Assembly: GCF_001613425.1 (NCBI RefSeq) | Contig: NZ_BDCI01000017.1 | Location: 248,001-312,000 of the forward strand | Length of the DNA stretch: 64,000 bases | Direction of reading: 5' to 3' | Source of the DNA: Nocardia vulneris | GTDB lineage: Bacteria; Actinomycetota; Actinomycetes; Mycobacteriales; Mycobacteriaceae | In this document: positions 57,732 to 64,000 of the stretch, piece by piece | Numbering within the stretch: the first letter of the stretch is position 1 | How the letters are laid out: each line of letters starts with the position of its first letter | Position numbers and translations under genes: made by a program | Notes under the pieces: model-generated | Databases searched by the model: none | The model's input: only the letters and a program-made list of their open reading frames with translations | What the model was told of the DNA's origin: nothing

Positions 57732-58868
57732 GTGGCGGAGGCACGATCGTTCGCAGTGGGCACGATGGCCGGGGTCAATCCGCCGCTGAGCGCCGGGCGC
57801 TTCGTGGTGCGGATGGCCCGGCTGGGCAAGCTCGATTCGGTGCTCACCCCGGATCATCTGATCAGCATCTTCCCGCGGGCCATCTGGGATACCGACTTCA
57901 CCCCGCAGGCGAAGGCGATCGCCAGCCCGGACGAGCAGTTCGATTACGCGCCGCTGCTGGCGCATCTGGCGGCCGGGGCCGGGCGGGTGCAGTTGGGTGT
58001 CGGGGTGGTGGACCCGCACCGCCGGCATCCCGTGCTGCTGGCGCAGACCTTCGCCACGCTCGCGCACATGACCAAGGCCCCGCCCATCCTCGGCATCGGG
58101 TCGGGCGAACGGGAAAACCTCGACCCGTACGGGTTCACCTGGAATCGCCCGGTCGACCGCCTCGAGGAGGCGCTCCAGGTGATCCGCGCGGCACTCACCT
58201 CGACCGGCCCGCTCGAGTTCGCCGGGAAGTATTACCGAATCGACCGGGCCCCAATGGATCTGAAACCGCCGCCGGGCCGGATGCCGCAGATCTGGATCGG
58301 CGCGCACGGCCCCCGGATGCTCGAGCTGACCGGACGGTACGCCGACGGCTGGTATCCGTGGGAGACCCAGTCCCCGCCGGAGTACGAGCGAAGGCTGCGA
58401 CTGGTGCATGCCGCCGCCCGGGCCGCCGGACGCGACCCGGAGGCGATCGTGCCCGCGCAGATGATCCAAATGCTCACCGCGCGAACTCCTTCGGGACTCG
58501 AGCGGCTGCTGCGCGCACCCGCGGTCCGCTATCTCGGCTTGCTCGCGCCGGACGCCGTGTGGGCGCGCTGCGGCGCGAAACATCCATTCGGCGAAGGTTT
58601 CCGCGGGCTCCTGGATCTGATGCCGCACCAGCTGACCCGGGCCGAGGTCCAGGCGGCGATCGCGGAGGTACCGGACGAGGTGCTGCACGAGTGGCTCATG
58701 ATCGGCACTCCCCCGGAGATTCTGCGCCGTATCCGCGCCCTGTCCGACGCGGGTCTGCGACATGCCATCGTGTTTCCCACGGCCGCTTTGGTTTCCGGCG
58801 CGGACGCGGCCTTCGGTTACGGCGTCGTGCTGTGGCTGGCGGCGCGCCTGCGGCGTCAGGCGGGGTGA
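57732..58868 (+). CDS. LLM oxidoreductase related to phthiodiolone ketoreductase
   Basis: 378 residues from a GTG with GAGAGGGG upstream. The middle closely resembles mycobacterial phthiodiolone dimycocerosate ketoreductase: LGIGSGERENLDPYGFTWNR, RLEEALQVIRAALTST, MPQIWIGAHGPRMLELTGRY and KHPFGEGFRGLLDLMPHQL. It is F420-dependent in those relatives. No lipid-synthase genes lie here, so the substrate is open. Its 3' end overlaps the convergent MerR gene by 13 bases. Confidence 0.88.
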   Translation: MAEARSFAVGTMAGVNPPLSAGRFVVRMARLGKLDSVLTPDHLISIFPRAIWDTDFTPQAKAIASPDEQFDYAPLLAHLAAGAGRVQLGVGVVDPHRRHPVLLAQTFATLAHMTKAPPILGIGSGERENLDPYGFTWNRPVDRLEEALQVIRAALTSTGPLEFAGKYYRIDRAPMDLKPPPGRMPQIWIGAHGPRMLELTGRYADGWYPWETQSPPEYERRLRLVHAAARAAGRDPEAIVPAQMIQMLTARTPSGLERLLRAPAVRYLGLLAPDAVWARCGAKHPFGEGFRGLLDLMPHQLTRAEVQAAIAEVPDEVLHEWLMIGTPPEILRRIRALSDAGLRHAIVFPTAALVSGADAAFGYGVVLWLAARLRRQAG

Positions 58869-59638
58869 GCGGGCGGATCGACCCGGCCGACCTTGGTCCA
58901 CCCGGTCCAGCCGCGCTCCCGAAGCAACTCGACCAGTCGCCGCGCAGGCGGCGCGGCCGCGAAGGCGAAAGCGTCCAGTAGCTCGGCCAAACCGGGCGCG
59001 ATGTCGAGGTCGTCGACGTGCGCCGCACCCTGGGTGTCGGCGATCCGGGCGAGGTATCCCGCCATCTCGTCGGCCGATTCGATCAGCCCCGGATCGTCGG
59101 TCACGTCGAGCGCCCGGCCCAAAGTCAGGTAGAAGTCGAGGAACTCCGGGTCGTCGAGTTGTTCCTGCTTGCGCGCCAACCACTCCGGGATCCGCTCGGG
59201 CGCCTGGGCCGCCAGGGGAATCCACCCGTCTCGTTCGACCGCGACGATCCGTTCGTCCACGCCCAGTGCCCGCAACCGGTCGAGGTACTCGACCACCTCG
59301 GCGGGCAGCGCCAAACCGTCCCCGGCGGCGAGGCGGGCGATCTGCCGCCGATGCCGTTCACGCTCCCGGATCTCCGCGCGCAACCGCGCGTCGATCTGCG
59401 CGACGGCCGCGGCGAACTCCGCGGGTTCGGCCTGCACCAGCTCCGCGACGCGGGCCAGCGGCACCCCGGCCGCGGCGAGGGTCCGGATCTTGATCAACGC
59501 GATCACGGCGGCCGCGTCGTAGCGCCGGTAGCCGGAGTGGTCGCGCCCGGGTTCCGGCAGCAATCCTTTCGCGTGATAGTGCCGCACCGCGCGCACCGTG
59601 ACACCCGCGTGCGCGGCCAGTTCGCCAATGGTCAGCAT
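58856..59638 (-). CDS. MerR-family transcriptional regulator
   Basis: 260 residues from the ATG at MLTIGELAAHAGVTVRAVRHYHAKG. The first 70 residues are the MerR winged helix (GYRRYDAAAVIALIKIRTL), then a coiled-coil helix (AQIDARLRAEIRERERHRRQI) and a C-terminal domain of ~150 residues (FLDFYLTLGRALDVTDDPGL). Only 31 nt separate it from the hydrolase gene, so the two form one operon, likely controlled through the dyad described upstream of the hydrolase. A GGACC/GGTCC pair lies before the start. Confidence 0.9.
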   Translation of the reverse strand: MLTIGELAAHAGVTVRAVRHYHAKGLLPEPGRDHSGYRRYDAAAVIALIKIRTLAAAGVPLARVAELVQAEPAEFAAAVAQIDARLRAEIRERERHRRQIARLAAGDGLALPAEVVEYLDRLRALGVDERIVAVERDGWIPLAAQAPERIPEWLARKQEQLDDPEFLDFYLTLGRALDVTDDPGLIESADEMAGYLARIADTQGAAHVDDLDIAPGLAELLDAFAFAAAPPARRLVELLRERGWTGWTKVGRVDPPAHPA

Positions 59639-59669
59639 CGGACCAGTCTCTCGGTCCGGGCGCATCGCG

Positions 59670-60428
59670 TCATCCGGTCGCTGTCGCGTTCCGGATGAGC
59701 CGGGCGATATCCGCAGGGTGGGTGCGGACCAGGCGATGATCCGCGTCCAGCCAGGACACGGTGATGTCCGGCCGGGCGCGCACGAGTCGCTCGATTCCCG
59801 CCCGCCACAGCCGATTGTGGCGCGCCGCCCGGCGTACACCGCGCGCGCCCGCGATCGTGGTCGACATGATCATGCTGATCGGGCAGTCGATGGCGCGGTA
59901 GCGGTCCAGGATGTCGGCGCGGATCGCATCGATCTCGAGGTTCAGGTCGAAGACCTCCGCGGCGGTCAGCGCCGATCCGGTCACGGAATCCGCTGCCATG
60001 GCCCGGAATTCCGCCATATCCGCCGGTCCGATGAACGGCTCGGGCAGCGGATTCGCCCCGTCGACGAGGACCAGCTCGGCGACGGTACCGGGATACCGGG
60101 CGGCGTAATGCACGGCCGAATCAGCGCCCAGCGAATACCCCACCAGCACCGGCGGCCGCAGACCTCGACCGGGCAGTTGGGCGAGCACCGCGACGAGATC
60201 GCCGAGGAACGCCTCGAATCTGTACCGCGCGCCGGGCGAACTCGCGCCGTGGCCGCGCAGGTCGAAGCTCACCACGTCGTACTCCTGCCGCAGCAACGCG
60301 ATCAACTCCCGCAGGTCGCGCCGGGTTGTCAGCAGCCCGGGACACAGGACCAGAGGGCGCCCGTGGCCGCCGCGGGAAACGGAGAGCGCGACTTCGCCGT
60401 TGGGTACCGTCCAGTGCTCGAGGTCCAT
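59670..60428 (-). CDS. Alpha/beta hydrolase, MerR-linked
   Basis: 252 residues from the ATG at MDLEHWTVPNGEVALSV. Motifs: LVLCPGLLTTRRDLRELI, VSFDLRGHGASS, the nucleophile elbow VGYSLGADSAVHY (Ser) and a C-terminal His in LDADHRLVRTHP. It hydrolyses an ester or amide; the substrate is not known. First gene of the hydrolase-merR pair, just downstream of a perfect dyad, and therefore likely inducible. Confidence 0.88.
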   Translation of the reverse strand: MDLEHWTVPNGEVALSVSRGGHGRPLVLCPGLLTTRRDLRELIALLRQEYDVVSFDLRGHGASSPGARYRFEAFLGDLVAVLAQLPGRGLRPPVLVGYSLGADSAVHYAARYPGTVAELVLVDGANPLPEPFIGPADMAEFRAMAADSVTGSALTAAEVFDLNLEIDAIRADILDRYRAIDCPISMIMSTTIAGARGVRRAARHNRLWRAGIERLVRARPDITVSWLDADHRLVRTHPADIARLIRNATATG

Positions 60429-60446
60429 GCCGACCAGCGTGCGGCA

Positions 60447-60467
60447 TTGACCCTGCGTCAGGGTCAA
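60447..60467. promoter_or_regulatory. Perfect MerR-type operator upstream of the hydrolase
   Basis: Two exactly complementary 9-mers, TTGACCCTG and CAGGGTCAA, 3 nt apart. On the - strand the first TTGACC can serve as -35, leaving about 19 bp to a -10 region near the hydrolase start; MerR regulators characteristically bind a dyad within such a lengthened spacer. The transcript would start within a few bases of the ATG. Confidence 0.7.
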
Positions 60468-60483
60468 GCGCGTGGGTGACCGG

Positions 60484-60795
60484 TCATTCGGGCTGCTCGA
60501 CCGGCTCGTCCTCGTCGAGCTCGGTGCGGACCGCGCCGAGCACGGCGCGCAACTGCGCGAGGTCGGCACCGGTACACGCCTCGAGGTCGTCCGGGAACAG
60601 GGTGCCGGTGTGGCGGCGCTTGATCTCGCGGATCTGCTGGGCCGCTTGCTGATCGCACACTTCGTGCGCCATTTCCTCCAACTGCGGCACTATGCGGTCG
60701 AACCAGGTTCCCCCGGCGGACCGGTGCGATGCCGCGCTCTGCCGCGCGGCCATGGCGTCGGCCGAGGTGACCGTTGGATACTGTTCGCGCTCCAC
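60484..60795 (-). CDS. Hypothetical protein, 103 residues
   Basis: Starts at a GTG. WFDRIVPQLEEMAHEVCDQQ and IREIKRRHTGTLFPDDLEAC suggest a helical protein; the tail is acidic (ELDEDEPVEQPE). No signal peptide, membrane segment or motif recognised. It stands alone, with its start 103 nt from the lipoprotein gene end. The ribosome site is weak. Confidence 0.45.
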   Translation of the reverse strand: MEREQYPTVTSADAMAARQSAASHRSAGGTWFDRIVPQLEEMAHEVCDQQAAQQIREIKRRHTGTLFPDDLEACTGADLAQLRAVLGAVRTELDEDEPVEQPE

Positions 60796-60897
60796 CCCTC
60801 AAGGGTGACCGAATTCCGATACGACTGTCCCAGGAACAAGATTCATTGCTGAGGGATTGCCCGGCACCGACCGTCGCGATGCCGCGGGCGGCGGCTG

Positions 60898-61467
60898 CTA
60901 CGGAACCCTGCGCCCGAAGTCGGCGCGTAATCCCGCGGCGTCGAATTCCTTGCCCGCCAAGCCCGGTAGCGCTCCGGAGGACAGCACCGTGGCTTTCTCC
61001 GGCGTCCACGCGAACCACGTGTGGGTCGGATAGTCGAGCAGGAGCCGGGCCGCGGCGGGCCGCGCCAGGGTCGTTTCCTCCACCCCGGTCGCCATGGCGC
61101 GGGGCCGATACGACGGGCGCGGCTCCAGCTGCATGGTGTCGGTGGCATCGCGGCCGGAAACCCGCACCGGCACAGCGATATACGATTCGACGCCGGCCTG
61201 TTCGAGGTCGTCGGCCCGCGAGTTGGTCGCGTACACCACGACCGGCGTGCCGACCCGTTGCAGTCGCACCGTCGCACCGTCGGCGGCGGGGTCCTGCGAG
61301 CGCAGGAACGAGCCCGCGAGGCGCTGCGCCGCCGATGCGTCGATCGCTCGGTCGATCGCCGCCGGATCCGGTTCGGTCACCCAATTCTGTACCGGTGCTC
61401 CATGATTCGCGCAACCAGTGAGCACCAGACCGGCCGCGATCAGGCCGGCCAGGCGTCGGCCGTTCAT
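60898..61467 (-). CDS. Predicted lipoprotein, unknown
   Basis: 189 residues. MNGRRLAGLIAAGLVLTGCAN gives a lipobox LTGC with Cys19, so it is a membrane-anchored exported protein. The body has no Cys and contains VRLQRVGTPVVVYATNSRAD and YPTHTWFAWTPEKATVLSSG, without a family I know. It overlaps the upstream papain-like peptidase by 4 bases (ATGA), suggesting they work together outside the cell. Confidence 0.75.
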   Translation of the reverse strand: MNGRRLAGLIAAGLVLTGCANHGAPVQNWVTEPDPAAIDRAIDASAAQRLAGSFLRSQDPAADGATVRLQRVGTPVVVYATNSRADDLEQAGVESYIAVPVRVSGRDATDTMQLEPRPSYRPRAMATGVEETTLARPAAARLLLDYPTHTWFAWTPEKATVLSSGALPGLAGKEFDAAGLRADFGRRVP

Positions 61468-62114
61468 CGGGCCGCGATGCCGTAGTCCTCGCCGAACCAC
61501 ACCCAATCCGGGTTCTGGGTATACGAATCGAGGGCCTGGGTGACGCTGCGGCGCGAGCTCGGCCACGGATCGCCGTAGGTGATGGTGCCCGCGTCCGCGT
61601 CGAAGCCGTAGATGACCTGCGCGTGCCCGCCACCTGCCGTCCATGCGATACCCGTGAGAATCGGCCGGTTGGCCGAGATCTCGTCGACCACCTTCGTCAT
61701 CGACAGCGGCGCGCCGACGGCCGCGCCGAAGCCGATCTTCCGGAACGCGGCCGCGATCTCTTCCAGCGAGGCCTGCTGGTCGGGGCAGCTGCCGGCGGCG
61801 TCGGCACCGTGCACCAGTGCGCAGTACCGACTTTGGCTGATCGGCTTGTGCAGGTACGTCGCGATGGACGAGCCGTCGGCCGCCCAGCACCACTGCGCCG
61901 CGGTCTGCGTCTGTTGCAGATACGGCAGGGTCTGCGCGCCGAAGACGGCCGAGCGCGGTTCCGGTACCGGCGGCAGGCCCGGCGTCACCACCAGGCCGTA
62001 GGAACGTCCCGCGGCCCATTCGGACCGGTCCGGATCGGCGGCCGCGGATCCGTGCACCGTGAGTGCCAGGCACAGGGCGGCCGGGCCGCACAGCAGTTTC
62101 CATTTCGATGCCAC
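61464..62114 (-). CDS. Secreted papain-like (C39-type) cysteine peptidase
   Basis: 216 residues from a GTG. A signal peptide (KLLCGPAALCLALTVHGSAAA) precedes the domain. TQTAAQWCWAADGSSIA holds the catalytic Cys with the preceding Gln, GGGHAQVIYGFDAD the His, and GDPWPSS the Asn/Asp position. This is the bacterial papain-like C39_2 pattern. It is translated together with the lipoprotein downstream and diverges from another papain-family gene. Confidence 0.86.
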   Translation of the reverse strand: MASKWKLLCGPAALCLALTVHGSAAADPDRSEWAAGRSYGLVVTPGLPPVPEPRSAVFGAQTLPYLQQTQTAAQWCWAADGSSIATYLHKPISQSRYCALVHGADAAGSCPDQQASLEEIAAAFRKIGFGAAVGAPLSMTKVVDEISANRPILTGIAWTAGGGHAQVIYGFDADAGTITYGDPWPSSRRSVTQALDSYTQNPDWVWFGEDYGIAAR

Positions 62115-62422
62115 AGCCCGTCCTTCCGAATCCCCCTGCTACTTTCCGGCGGAAATGTACTGGCACGCTACACATTCCCATTTCCGGCCGCAATATGTGT
62201 GCCGGTCCGCAGCGGCAAATTGGGCGAGTTGCCTGAATTTACTTGCGAGACATTGCCGTTAACGATTCCTTAAATGAATCACCGTGAGTTATACGTTGCC
62301 GCCGCGCGAACAACGTGAAACACTCCGTGTTCAGTTCGCTGCTAGTTCCATTTGGAAGCGGTCGATCGCATACTCCCCTGCTCTGTTCGACGCTTCCCGT
62401 CCATTTATCGGCTGGAGGAACC
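62115..62422. promoter_or_regulatory. Divergent region between two peptidase genes
   Basis: 308 nt, AT-richer around 62260-62310 (TTATAC near 62287). TTTCC-GGC-GGAAA is a small dyad near 62145. Both peptidase promoters must be here. The rightward gene has GGAGGAA before a TTG start. No riboswitch-like structure is apparent. Confidence 0.45.
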
Positions 62423-63280
62423 TTGCAAAAATCGCGCTTGTCCACTGCGGTCGTCTGCGCAGTGGGGATCAGTCTCGCCCTGCCCGCCCTCGCGCACGCG
62501 GAGCCGGAGAAACCCGAAATCGCCCATCATGCTTTCGGCCTCGATCGGACGGCCGCACGCGACAGCCTCAGCCGGGACACCACCGTCGGCCTGGCACTTC
62601 CGGTCCAGGTCGGCGCGATCGGTGCGCCGCCCGCCTCGTATTCGTTGCGGCAGTACGCTTTACCGCCCGGCGATCAGGGGCCGGTCGGCTCGTGCGTCAC
62701 CTGGGCGACCGGTTACACCGGCTACGGCATCCTGATGCACGAACAGCAGATCGCCGGCAGCCCGATGGCGCCGATGTTCATCTACTCCCAGATCGCGAAG
62801 GGCGATGACGAAGGCACCTACGCCGGTGTCGCGTTGCCGTTGGAGCAGCAACAGGGCATAGACACCAAATCCGACTATTGGCAGGGTGATTTCGACTATA
62901 CGACCCAGCCGGACGCGGCGGAACGCGCGAATGCCGCGCACTACAAGCTGTCCGGCGCCAAAGACCTCACCAAGGGCGATATCGTCGCGAACATCAAGAG
63001 CGCGATCGCCGCGGGCCTGCCGGTGCCGTTCGGCTTCGAGGTCAGGGAAAGCTTCGAAAGCCTGGACGGCGCCAACAGCAATTACAATCCGTCGCGCAGC
63101 GAGCGCATTCTCGGCGGACACGAGGTCACCATCGTCGGCTACGACGCCAAAGGCGTGACGATCGAGAACTCCTGGGGTGCGAACTGGGGCAACAACGGGT
63201 TCTTCACCGCCCCATGGTCTTTCATCACGGGTAGCGATGTGAACGAGATCCATTCGATGGGCCGGCTCACCCCCGCCTGA
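62423..63280 (+). CDS. Secreted C1-family papain-like cysteine peptidase
   Basis: 285 residues from a TTG with GGAGGAA 2-7 nt upstream; the upstream in-frame ATG lacks a site and would cut across the promoter region. Signal peptide STAVVCAVGISLALPALAHA. PPGDQGPVGSCVTWATGYTG has the oxyanion Gln and catalytic Cys, LGGHEVTIVGYDAKG the His, and IENSWGANWGNNGFF the Asn, all in papain order. A short propeptide precedes the domain. It is exported and probably degrades protein. Confidence 0.9.
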   Translation: MQKSRLSTAVVCAVGISLALPALAHAEPEKPEIAHHAFGLDRTAARDSLSRDTTVGLALPVQVGAIGAPPASYSLRQYALPPGDQGPVGSCVTWATGYTGYGILMHEQQIAGSPMAPMFIYSQIAKGDDEGTYAGVALPLEQQQGIDTKSDYWQGDFDYTTQPDAAERANAAHYKLSGAKDLTKGDIVANIKSAIAAGLPVPFGFEVRESFESLDGANSNYNPSRSERILGGHEVTIVGYDAKGVTIENSWGANWGNNGFFTAPWSFITGSDVNEIHSMGRLTPA

Positions 63281-63292
63281 TCGTCGCACGAC

Positions 63293-63329
63293 AGCGGCAC
63301 CGTGGCGGACGATCCGCCACGGTGCCGCT
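63293..63329. terminator. 17-bp perfect hairpin terminator
   Basis: AGCGGCACCGTGGCGGA, a 3-nt loop CGA, and its exact complement form a very stable stem 13 nt after the peptidase stop and 4 nt before the convergent gene's stop. It is the clearest intrinsic-type terminator in the window (no T-run, typical of actinobacteria) and serves both directions. Confidence 0.85.
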
Positions 63330-63333
63330 CACG

Positions 63334-64000
63334 TCATTTCGGCGGCAACTCGCCCAGCTGCGCCAGCGCGCCGCGGTGCAGATGCTCGATGATGTTGCGC
63401 GGCTTGTTCTTCGGATCACTGCGGTAGTACGCGGCGCCGGACTCGTACACGACATACGCCGCGCCACCGTAAACCGACATACCCTCCGACATGCTCGGTG
63501 CCCGGAAGCACGACAGGCGCGCCGTATCGAGCGTGCGGTCGCCGGCGCCGCGCCGGACCACGTAGATATTGCTGCGATTGGGCCGGCCGTAGGACGTGCT
63601 GTACAGGAACAGATCGTCGGTGACGGCCAGCCCCTGCGTCTTCTCGGGCACCTCCCACGGACCTTCGCGACCGGTCAACTCACCGTTCGGGCCGACCCGA
63701 TAGGAATACATCGCCCCCCTGGTGTCGGTCTCGAACTGCCCGGTCCACAGCGAGTCGCCGTGCTTGCCGAGAAACGAGGACCCACCGTCGACGACGATGT
63801 CATCCCCCACCTGCGCCAGATGGGCCGAGGTGCTGATCGCCTCGCGTAACCGGCCCAACGGGTACTTCCGGACCCGCTTGCCCTGACTGCCGGACACATA
63901 CGCCCAGCCCTGCTGCTCGAAGACCGCGATACCGCCCGCATGGGTCGCGTCGATCCGCGCGGCACCGACCCCGGCGGCCCGTCTTCGCGTCGAGACCGAT
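63334..64000 (-). CDS. Hypothetical protein, C-terminal part (5' end outside window)
   Basis: The frame stays open to the window edge, so only the last ~222 residues are seen. They are rich in short beta-like repeats (GGIAVFEQQGWAYVSGSQGK, GSSFLGKHGDSLWTGQF, GLAVTDDLFLYSTSYGRPNR, GMSVYGGAAYVVYESG), suggesting a beta-propeller-like exported protein. I do not recognise a family. It is convergent with the papain-like gene. Confidence 0.7.
   Translation of the reverse strand, partial: SVSTRRRAAGVGAARIDATHAGGIAVFEQQGWAYVSGSQGKRVRKYPLGRLREAISTSAHLAQVGDDIVVDGGSSFLGKHGDSLWTGQFETDTRGAMYSYRVGPNGELTGREGPWEVPEKTQGLAVTDDLFLYSTSYGRPNRSNIYVVRRGAGDRTLDTARLSCFRAPSMSEGMSVYGGAAYVVYESGAAYYRSDPKNKPRNIIEHLHRGALAQLGELPPK

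Noticed and set aside
62115..62422. Possible c-di-AMP (ydaO-type) riboswitch before a cell-wall-type exported enzyme
   Set aside because: I could not find the conserved helices or loops; peptidase genes are not usual targets.

Overview
The window is very GC-rich, densely packed DNA with many GTG/TTG starts and 4-base stop/start overlaps, typical of a mycolic-acid actinobacterium. A latex-clearing protein, a bacterial 20S proteasome beta subunit, FadD-type ligases, F420/LLM-type oxidoreductases and a relative of mycobacterial phthiodiolone ketoreductase point to Nocardia or a close relative. This is inference from gene content; no rRNA or other marker gene is present.

Region 1 (1-18740) is a specialised-metabolite cluster whose left edge lies outside the window. 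The rightward genes are an O-methyltransferase (partial), two P450s, a glycosyltransferase and a PPOX-type flavoprotein, followed by a VC0807-type membrane protein. A leftward operon (9737 to 5549) encodes an LLM oxidoreductase, an adenylation-PCP didomain and a third P450. A second rightward operon (9929-16998) encodes a second glycosyltransferase, a free-standing condensation domain, an arylamine N-acetyltransferase (NAT)-fold enzyme and a 1226-residue adenylation-ketoreductase-carrier protein. A SARP/NB-ARC regulator closes it. There is no ketosynthase, acyltransferase or thioesterase in view. The gene set suggests two separately activated acyl units, one keto-reduced on its carrier, joined by the free C domain and/or the NAT-like enzyme, then oxidised, methylated and glycosylated. 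This is the best candidate for an undescribed pathway.

Region 2 (19081-40253) is a Wzx/Wzy-type surface polysaccharide locus. A leftward run of about 16 tightly coupled genes (37116 to 19081) encodes sugar-nucleotide enzymes (cytidylyltransferase, two C-methyltransferase-family proteins, an SDR epimerase/dehydratase, a PIG-L deacetylase), five glycosyltransferases, flippase, polymerase, a Wzz/kinase-like chain-length protein, a Tat lipoprotein with a pectate-lyase-like fold, a YdcF-type protein and a class III aminotransferase. One gene inside it, an RmlC-type epimerase, runs the opposite way. The initiating glycosyl-phosphate transferase and a pyruvyl transferase diverge to the right.

Region 3 (40254-52655) is mixed metabolism: an SRPBCC protein divergent from an LLM oxidoreductase, a carboxylesterase, a secreted PIG-L/CBM9-like protein, a 54-residue secreted peptide, a small membrane protein, an orphan proteasome beta subunit, a hypothetical protein, a membrane diguanylate cyclase, an acyl-CoA ligase and a berberine-bridge-type FAD oxidase.

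Region 4 (52656-53868) is non-coding: a pair of ~120-bp inverted repeats around a stem-loop, a near-perfect 72-nt palindrome, and a decayed IS5-family transposase. Region 5 (53869-64000) holds the rubber oxygenase lcp with two small exported or membrane proteins, an AraC-type regulator, a sterol-desaturase-family protein, an LLM oxidoreductase, a MerR regulator/hydrolase pair with a clear dyad operator, a lipoprotein and two divergent secreted papain-like peptidases, ending in a partial gene. No rRNA, tRNA or CRISPR array was seen.
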